From Verrucomicrobia bacterium UBA6015 (GTDB taxonomy: Bacteria; Verrucomicrobiota; Kiritimatiellia; UBA8416), in NCBI GenBank assembly GCA_002428045.1, contig DIZZ01000177.1, positions 859 through 27,028 on the forward strand: DNA of 26,170 nucleotides, given 5' to 3'. How positions within the stretch are numbered: the first letter of the stretch is position 1; every line of letters begins with the position of its first letter. This document shows, in pieces, positions 15,995 to 22,362 of this stretch. Both the position numbers and the translations under genes were made by a program. The notes below the pieces were generated by a model. It saw nothing but the letters and a program-made list of their open reading frames with translations, was not told the origin of the DNA and ran no database searches.

Positions 15995-16833
15995 CCGGCA
16001 GCCTCCTGTGGAACCGCCGTCCCTCCCTGCAAGTCGGCAACCACGCGAGTGGCAATCTCGGCATCCACCCTGACGGCATTCTCGCTCATCCCCAGATAAA
16101 GCGCCATGTCGCAAGCATTATTGATAATCCGGGCCGTGCCCTCGCTGTAGGCGTGCAAGACGTTGACCGCCCCCTCGTCAAAGATCCAGCCGTTACCACC
16201 AGCCACAATCAGACGGTGACTGATATAATCCCTGGCCTGCGCTGCCGTGAGGGGATCAAGATTCCAACGCGTGGAGAGCCGCTGCATCAATCCCGGCGAC
16301 CGGGCAAAGATGTCCATCACATCCAACTGCCCCACAAAGACCATGGTCACCATGCAGCGCCCGGACGCATCGGTCAGGTTCATCAGCAGACGCAACTGTT
16401 CCAGCCGTTCCGGACTGCTTAAAAGCTGCGCTTCCTCGACCACGATCAGATTATGGAATCCGTGCGCCTGTTTTTCGGAAAACAGGGCCGACAGGGCGCG
16501 GAACACCCCGCTGCCACTTTGGCTTGCCGCCACCTGCCTCCCCGCCATTTGCTCGTAGATATCCTTCAGGATGGTTTCCGGATCCGCTAGCGGGTTTTCC
16601 ACCAAGGCCACGGAGAAATTGCCGACATGCTGGAGCTTCGAGATAAAGAGCGTACGTACGAGCGACTTGCCGGTTCCGTAACCCCCTGTCAGGACCGCGC
16701 CCTCCTTCTTCTGGCGAGCGGCATAAAGCAGGCGAGCAATCCCCTCGCTATGCTGGGGCGTCGTCAACAAAAACCGAGGATCAAGCGCATTCGTGAACGG
16801 TTCCTCGCGCAATCTCCAATAGTCTAGATACAT
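15991..16833 (-). CDS. AAA ATPase of the ExeA / XrtA-associated type
   Basis: This soluble cytoplasmic ATPase of 280 residues opens with MYLDYWRLREEPF, the typical opening of the ExeA/GspA family, and has Walker A GGYGTGKS (50-57). The Walker B region reads LIVVEEAQ (129-136), with Glu where Asp is usual. It lacks the membrane helix and peptidoglycan-binding domain of full-length ExeA and in size resembles ATPases encoded in exosortase-linked exopolysaccharide loci. Such proteins are thought to energise or regulate assembly of envelope export machines. It starts 20 bases after the coiled-coil gene and overlaps the TPR gene by 4 bases. The ribosome binding site is weak (AGAAAG). Confidence 0.9.
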   Translation of the reverse strand: MYLDYWRLREEPFTNALDPRFLLTTPQHSEGIARLLYAARQKKEGAVLTGGYGTGKSLVRTLFISKLQHVGNFSVALVENPLADPETILKDIYEQMAGRQVAASQSGSGVFRALSALFSEKQAHGFHNLIVVEEAQLLSSPERLEQLRLLMNLTDASGRCMVTMVFVGQLDVMDIFARSPGLMQRLSTRWNLDPLTAAQARDYISHRLIVAGGNGWIFDEGAVNVLHAYSEGTARIINNACDMALYLGMSENAVRVDAEIATRVVADLQGGTAVPQEAAG

Positions 16834-16853
16834 GATGTTCTTTCTGCGTGCCG

Positions 16854-19427
16854 CTATTTATTGTCCGGCAAGACCACCGCTGGCCCCGCCAGCCGTTCAA
16901 GCGCCTGATCATAGCGCCCCATATCAAACAGGGTCATCACCAGTTTCCGTTCGGCATAAAGATCCTGGGGGTTCTGCTTTACCATCTGCTCAAACAACCG
17001 CAATGCCTTTTCATATCGTTTCTGCTCCCGGTAATCATTACCCATGGCCCTCAATAGGGCGGCGGGCAGCACCGCATCGGCTGGCAGGGCCTCAAACAGG
17101 GCAACGGCCTTCTTGTGCTGACGCGGCAGCAAGTCAATGATTTCGCGGTATTTCGCATCGATGAGTTCCTCAGGCTCGGACGCACCAACCGCTTCATCGG
17201 GACTTTCGGTATCGGGCAGCGCAAACGCAGCCTCCAAGGCACGGATTCGGGCACTCAGCGCTGCTTCCGTCTCTCGGGCCAGCTCGAGCACACGCACGGT
17301 GCTGGCGCGTTCGGCATCCAGTTCCTCTTCCAGGGACTGAACCATGCGCTCACGATCCTTCGCTGCGTTGACGAGGGTTTCGATTTCGCTTTTCAATGCC
17401 GTTTCACGCTCGGCATAGGTCGCCTTGGCGACACGCAGCGCTTCCGAATGGGCGTCATCCTTGGCCGCCATCGCTTTGCCATGCGCTGCTTCCAACGCCG
17501 CATTCTTCTTGCCATGCTCCGCGACCAACGCCGTCTTCTCCTCGGCATGCGTCGCTAATAAGGCCGCCTTTTCCGCAGCCGATGCCGTTGCACTCGTGGA
17601 TTTGGCCGTCTCCACCGCAGCGGCCTGATCTGAAAGTTGCTTGGAAAGCGTGGCGGTCTGCTGCCTGAGCCCTTCCATCTCGCGATCTTTCTCCTGGGCG
17701 GCGGCGTCAAAGGCCAGGCGCTGCGACTCCAGCAAGTCACGTAGCTGCCGGACGTCCTCGCCCGCCTTGACCGTGGCCGCTTCCAACTGCCCGATCAAGG
17801 GCACCAGCTCGGTCGGTCGCTCAAGGACAACGCCGTCTGCCGCCTGTGGATCCGACGATCCTTCCAGCCGCATCGTCACCCCCCCCTCGCGAACCTGCTC
17901 GCGAATCGCTTCATATTGCCGGGCAAGTGCCGCCATGGCCGCTGCGATCAGCTCCTTGGCATCCGCAAGTTCCTTGGCCTGTTCGGCCATCCGCGACTCC
18001 ATGTCCGCACGCTGCCCAAGCACCGCATCGCGCTCACGCACCGCCGCCTCCACCGCCGCCGTCCCCCCGGAAAGCTTGGTCTCGAGCGCCTCGATCTGCG
18101 ACTGCAAGTCCGCCTGACGTGAGGTGGAGGCTTCCGTCAACGTCGCAAGTTCCTTTTCCAGAAGCTCGATTTCCTGCAATGCCACGGCTAGCGACGAGTT
18201 CTTCAGCTGCACCAGCAACTGCTCGACTTCCGCATCGCGGGCCTTTAGCTGCCCGGTCACGGAGTCATGCTGTCCTCGCAAGTCCACCAACGACTTCTCC
18301 AAACGCTTTACCTCGGCAAGCGACTGCTCCTGTGCCGTCTTTACTTCATTCAGCGCGGCCTGAAGCGTCGCCTCACGCCCGCGTCCTTCCTCAAGCTGTT
18401 GCTTTTCGGCTTCAATTGCCGTACGCATCTCATCGACAACCCGCTGCCGCTCGTCGGAGGAAGCCTGCAAGGCAGCCAGCCGCTCCTCATACGTCGTGGC
18501 CAGCTTCTTGAGCTCGCTTTCGGCCGCTTCATTGCGGAACTTCTCGGCCGTGATCGCATCCAACAGATCATTGATCTTGCGGTCGGATGTGCCTTTCAAC
18601 TGGTCATACGCCATGCGTGCCGACGCCGTCTCCTCTGTCAACGCCGACATCCGTTCTCCCAACAGCGCGGTCTGCGCCTCGATCTGCGTGCGCGCCTCCT
18701 GCGACATGCGCTTGATGTCATCGGACTTTCCGCTCTCGTCAGCCAACTGCTGGCGCAAGGCATCCACTTGACCGGACCACGCCGTTGCCGCCTCCGCCAA
18801 TTTCGCAATCCGCGCCTCCGCCTGCTGGCGCAAGGCATCCTGGCTGGTCGCCAGATCACCGGCAATACGCTTGAGCGCATCCAGCTCCGCCTGTAACGCC
18901 TGCGTGGCCTCGCCAGCGGGCGGCAATACAATTTCCTTCTCGACCTTAAGCTCGGCAGGGGTCGCCGATACGGCAGCCACCGGCTCGGTCACAGCACTGG
19001 CGGGATCGATAACTGCGGGTTCCGAAGCGGCTTGATCCGTCGGCTTTACAGCAACGGGAGCAGATGCCTCCGCGACGACAGGAACCGATGCCCCCGTGGC
19101 CTCGGCTTGATCGCGCGCCAGCAGGGCGCTGCGATCCGCTTCACCGGTGACATTCTTGAGATTCGGTTGCTGCTCCATGATCAGCCGGTACAGCGTACGA
19201 GCATCATCAAATCGCCCCTCACGCCAGTAACAGCCTGCCACGGCACGCAGTACATCTGCCGAGGCCTGGCGCACATCCGGCAAGGACTCGAACATCGCGA
19301 TCGCTTCCGCCGTTTTCCCGTCGCGGGCCAGCCGCTGGATGTCTTCCTGCGTTTCTGCAGTCCCTCCACAGACCACACCCGCCAAAACCATCGCCAAGAA
19401 ATACCCACCGAATTTACAACGTCTCAT
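16854..19427 (-). CDS. Large secreted coiled-coil protein with terminal TPR repeats
   Basis: This protein of 857 residues carries a signal peptide (1-24), a TPR-like N-terminal module (about 25-92), an Ala/Pro/Val-rich linker (about 100-170), a very long Ala/Glu/Lys/Gln-rich coiled coil (about 173-740) and a second TPR-like module (about 755-857). The Cys near the signal cleavage site does not fit a lipobox, so it is probably soluble rather than a lipoprotein. A coiled coil this long could span much of the periplasm, so it may act as a scaffold between the synthase complex and the outer-membrane exporter. It opens the compact exopolysaccharide block, 80 bases after ugd, with GAGGATG upstream of ATG. 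I know no characterised homologue with this layout. Confidence 0.85.
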   Translation of the reverse strand: MRRCKFGGYFLAMVLAGVVCGGTAETQEDIQRLARDGKTAEAIAMFESLPDVRQASADVLRAVAGCYWREGRFDDARTLYRLIMEQQPNLKNVTGEADRSALLARDQAEATGASVPVVAEASAPVAVKPTDQAASEPAVIDPASAVTEPVAAVSATPAELKVEKEIVLPPAGEATQALQAELDALKRIAGDLATSQDALRQQAEARIAKLAEAATAWSGQVDALRQQLADESGKSDDIKRMSQEARTQIEAQTALLGERMSALTEETASARMAYDQLKGTSDRKINDLLDAITAEKFRNEAAESELKKLATTYEERLAALQASSDERQRVVDEMRTAIEAEKQQLEEGRGREATLQAALNEVKTAQEQSLAEVKRLEKSLVDLRGQHDSVTGQLKARDAEVEQLLVQLKNSSLAVALQEIELLEKELATLTEASTSRQADLQSQIEALETKLSGGTAAVEAAVRERDAVLGQRADMESRMAEQAKELADAKELIAAAMAALARQYEAIREQVREGGVTMRLEGSSDPQAADGVVLERPTELVPLIGQLEAATVKAGEDVRQLRDLLESQRLAFDAAAQEKDREMEGLRQQTATLSKQLSDQAAAVETAKSTSATASAAEKAALLATHAEEKTALVAEHGKKNAALEAAHGKAMAAKDDAHSEALRVAKATYAERETALKSEIETLVNAAKDRERMVQSLEEELDAERASTVRVLELARETEAALSARIRALEAAFALPDTESPDEAVGASEPEELIDAKYREIIDLLPRQHKKAVALFEALPADAVLPAALLRAMGNDYREQKRYEKALRLFEQMVKQNPQDLYAERKLVMTLFDMGRYDQALERLAGPAVVLPDNK

Positions 19428-19507
19428 TACGACATCCTCGCTTTTGTTTATCTACCGTCGATTCTGTTCTAATTCACCAACCACTGCAAGCCATTAATAA
19501 CACCCGG

Positions 19508-20872
19508 TCATAAATGGCTTAACGCGGTTTTCCCAATCCCGTACACATTGAATCCGATCTGGTACAATGCCGCATGATCCAACCGGTTACGTCCGTCAAA
19601 GAAAGAGGCTGGCTTCATCATCCGGTCATAAATCCGCTGGTAGTCCAGGGTCGCATAGCAATCCCATTCGGTCATCAGTGCAATGGCATGCGCACCCTCG
19701 GCTGCCGCATAAGGATCGGACTCATACTGGACGCGATCCCCCAGATCCCGCAAATCAACCTTGGCATTGGCCAGGGCCTTCGGATCACTGATCACCACCT
19801 GCGCCCGTTCCTCAACCAGTTGCCGGGCAATGCGGATCGCCGGACTTTCGCGCGTGTCGCCCGTATCTTTCTTGAAGGCAAATCCGAACAGGGCGATCCG
19901 CTTGCCGGATACCGTGTTGAACATTCGGCTAAGCATGTTGCGCACGAACCGATCCTGTTGGTAGTCGTTCATCGAAACCACCTGCTGCCAGTAGGCAGCG
20001 ACCTCCGTCAGCCCATAGGTTTCGCACAAATAGACCAGATTGAGGATATCCTTCTTGAAACAGGATCCGCCGAATCCGACGCTGGCGTTAAGGAACTTCG
20101 CCCCGATCCGCGAATCCATCCCAATCGCCCGGCTGACTTCACAGACATCCGCCTCCGTGGCCTCGCACAGCGCCGAAAGGGCGTTTATGGAACTGACCCG
20201 CTGTGCCAAAAATGCATTGGCGGCCAGTTTGGAAAGCTCGCTCGACCATACGTTGGAGGTCAGGATCCGCTCACGGGGCACCCAATGCGCATACACATCA
20301 ACCAGGGCGGCCACAGCCCTGCGTCCCGCATCGGTATCGTGCCCGCCGATCAGTACGCGGTCGGGATTCTGTAAATCCTTGATCGCCGTGCCTTCGGCCA
20401 GGAACTCCGGATTCGACAACACCTCGAACTTCACATCGCCACCGCCAGAATCCAGGATGCGCTGCATCGCGGCGGCCGTCCGCACGGGCAGCGTACTTTT
20501 CTCGACCACGATCTTGTCGGTCTTTGAATTCGCCAAAATCTGACGGGCCGTCTTCTCCCAATACTGTAGATCGGCAGCTCGGCCCGCGCCCTGACCGAAG
20601 GTCTTGGTCGGCGTGTTCACGCTGACAAAGATCATGTCCGCCGCAGCGATCGCCGCATCAACATCCGTGCTGAAGAAAAGGTTACGCCCCAGGCATGCGC
20701 GGACAACCTCCTGGAGACCGGGCTCATAAATCGGAAGCGAATCCGATTGCCAGGCGGCGATGCGGGCGGCATTGATATCCACCACCGTGACCTTGACTTC
20801 CGGACACTTCAGGGCAATCATTGCCATCGTCGGTCCACCAACATATCCCGCCCCAATACATAAGATATTCAT
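19508..20872 (-). CDS. ugd: UDP-glucose 6-dehydrogenase
   Basis: This enzyme oxidises UDP-glucose twice with NAD to UDP-glucuronate, a precursor of acidic polysaccharides. At 454 residues it has the Rossmann motif GAGYVG (7-12), NPEFLAEGTA (154-163), and the catalytic Cys271 in NASVGFGGSCFKKD; the C-terminal NAD/UDP half contains FAFKKDTGDTRES. These segments are notably like the animal-type UGDH, longer than common E. coli-type Ugd. The ribosome binding site AAGGGCG precedes ATG. It lies between aceF and the exopolysaccharide block on the same strand and plausibly supplies the synthase. A related GDP-mannose dehydrogenase activity is unlikely given the close match to the UGDH type. Confidence 0.95.
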   Translation of the reverse strand: MNILCIGAGYVGGPTMAMIALKCPEVKVTVVDINAARIAAWQSDSLPIYEPGLQEVVRACLGRNLFFSTDVDAAIAAADMIFVSVNTPTKTFGQGAGRAADLQYWEKTARQILANSKTDKIVVEKSTLPVRTAAAMQRILDSGGGDVKFEVLSNPEFLAEGTAIKDLQNPDRVLIGGHDTDAGRRAVAALVDVYAHWVPRERILTSNVWSSELSKLAANAFLAQRVSSINALSALCEATEADVCEVSRAIGMDSRIGAKFLNASVGFGGSCFKKDILNLVYLCETYGLTEVAAYWQQVVSMNDYQQDRFVRNMLSRMFNTVSGKRIALFGFAFKKDTGDTRESPAIRIARQLVEERAQVVISDPKALANAKVDLRDLGDRVQYESDPYAAAEGAHAIALMTEWDCYATLDYQRIYDRMMKPASFFDGRNRLDHAALYQIGFNVYGIGKTALSHL

Positions 20873-20881
20873 GATTCGCCC

Positions 20882-20965
20882 TTATTTAGATACAATTCGA
20901 ACAAGCACCTTCAAAAAGGCGCTAGCAATACGATCCGCCAATCTAAAATCGCCATCACGATACAC
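20882..20965 (-). CDS. Possible 27-residue small ORF just upstream of ugd
   Basis: A GTG at 20965, preceded by CAGGG with 5-base spacing, opens a 27-codon frame on the minus strand that ends in TAA at 20884-20882. The stop merges with the ugd ribosome binding site (TAAGGGCGAATC before ATG), an arrangement matching the SGNH/beta-barrel gene junction in this operon. The predicted peptide has an amphipathic C-terminal half (ADRIASAFLKVLVRIVSK). It may be a leader or small protein, or simply a chance ORF. Confidence 0.25.
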   Translation of the reverse strand: MYRDGDFRLADRIASAFLKVLVRIVSK

Positions 20966-21010
20966 GCTTACCCTGCCAAGATCAAGTTTTGAACACTACG
21001 GCGCTGCCTT

Positions 21011-22351
21011 TCATCCGTTCAGCGCCAGCACCAGCGGCTGCTCGATCGCTTCCTTGATCCAGCCCATGAACGCGGCGCCATCGGCGCCGTCAATGACGCG
21101 GTGGTCGAAGGAGAGCGAAAGGGGCAGCACCATGCGTTTAACGATATTGCCATCGACGACGGCGGGCTCCTCGAAAGCACGCCCCAGTCCGAGGATGGCA
21201 ACTTCGGGATAGTTGACGATCGGCGTGAAATAGGTGCCGCAGATGCGCCCGAGGTTGGTGATGGTGAATGTGCTGCCTTCAATCTCCTCAAGCTTGATCT
21301 TGCCGTCACGGCATTTGGCCGCCAGCGACTGGATCTCGGCAGCGAGGGTCACCATGTTCTTGGTGTCGGCGTCGCGCACGACCGGCACCATCAACCCGCG
21401 CGGAGTGTTGACGGCTATGCCCAGATGGACGTATTGTTTAAAGATTATCTCGCGCGTAGCCATGTCGGCGGTGGCATTGAAGATCGGGAACTTGCGCAAG
21501 GCCTGGGCCACGATCTTGCATATCATCACGGCTAGGGTCAGCTTGCCGCCCTCCCTCTCCGCCAGGTCGGCATAGCGCTTACGCAAGGGTTCGAGTTCGG
21601 TGATGTCGGCCTTGTCGTAGATCGTGACATGCGGCACCTGCGACCAGCTCAGAGTCATATGTTCGGCCGTCTTGGTGCGGATAACCGACATTTTCCTGCG
21701 TTCGATCGCTCCCCATTTTGAAAAGTCTGGCAACGGGGGCACGGGGGCGCCAACCGCCACCGCACCGGCCACCGGACGGGCCTCGTTCAACTGCTTGGCA
21801 TAGCGCTTGACATCATCGATGGAGACCCGCCGATGCGGTCCGCTGCCGGGCACCTGCTCCAGGGCAATCCCGATCTCGCGAGCAAACCGCCGCACGGAAG
21901 GTGCCGCAGGCACCTTGCGGACGACTGGCAGCGGCGCGGAAGGCGTCGGCGCAGGGGCTGCCAGCGCAGGGACGGCCGCTTTAGCCTTGGCCGGTTCGAC
22001 AGAATCGAGTGATTCGATTCCCTCGACAGCCGGCGTTGTAGCAGGAGCCGCCGCTGCCACAGCCGCTGCCACAGCGGCTGCTGGTGCGGCCTTGGCACCC
22101 GCCGCCTTTGCCGCCGCTGCGGCCAGACTGAAGATAAGCTGACCGCGCTTGATGCGCTCGCCCGGCTGCACATGGACCACCGTGACCGTGCCAGCGACGG
22201 TCGATGGAACCTCGATCGTCGCCTTGTCCGTCTCCAATTCCAGTACCGGTTGATCGACCGCCACGGTTCCTCCGACCGCCACCATGACCCGTACCACCTG
22301 GATCGACTCGATGTTCTCGCCCAGTTCCGGGAGTTTGAATTCGTTTGCCAT
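21011..22351 (-). CDS. aceF: Dihydrolipoamide acetyltransferase, pyruvate dehydrogenase E2
   Basis: This is the core subunit of the pyruvate dehydrogenase complex, transferring the acetyl group from lipoamide to CoA. At 446 residues it has one lipoyl domain with the lipoylation site ETDKA (Lys43), a long Ala-rich flexible linker (about 80-125), a peripheral-subunit-binding domain (about 148-182, VRRFAREIGIALEQVPGSG) and the catalytic domain ending with DHRVIDG (His417, Asp421). E. coli AceF has three lipoyl domains, so this is a compact form. Its Shine-Dalgarno sequence (TAGGAG) contains the aceE stop codon, so the two are translationally linked. No E3 (lpd) gene is in the window. Confidence 0.95.
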   Translation of the reverse strand: MANEFKLPELGENIESIQVVRVMVAVGGTVAVDQPVLELETDKATIEVPSTVAGTVTVVHVQPGERIKRGQLIFSLAAAAAKAAGAKAAPAAAVAAAVAAAAPATTPAVEGIESLDSVEPAKAKAAVPALAAPAPTPSAPLPVVRKVPAAPSVRRFAREIGIALEQVPGSGPHRRVSIDDVKRYAKQLNEARPVAGAVAVGAPVPPLPDFSKWGAIERRKMSVIRTKTAEHMTLSWSQVPHVTIYDKADITELEPLRKRYADLAEREGGKLTLAVMICKIVAQALRKFPIFNATADMATREIIFKQYVHLGIAVNTPRGLMVPVVRDADTKNMVTLAAEIQSLAAKCRDGKIKLEEIEGSTFTITNLGRICGTYFTPIVNYPEVAILGLGRAFEEPAVVDGNIVKRMVLPLSLSFDHRVIDGADGAAFMGWIKEAIEQPLVLALNG

Positions 22352-22362
22352 GTTATATGCTC

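Noticed and set aside
15995..16114. 40-residue N-terminal extension of the secreted TPR protein
   Set aside because: The extension is a frame shadow of the ATPase gene; the ATG at 15994 begins a signal peptide and forms an ATGA overlap with the upstream stop.
17396..17670. Repetitive-looking DNA within the coiled-coil gene, considered as a tandem repeat
   Set aside because: The periodicity comes from Ala/Glu/Lys/His-rich heptad-like protein sequence; no exact DNA repeat unit is visible.
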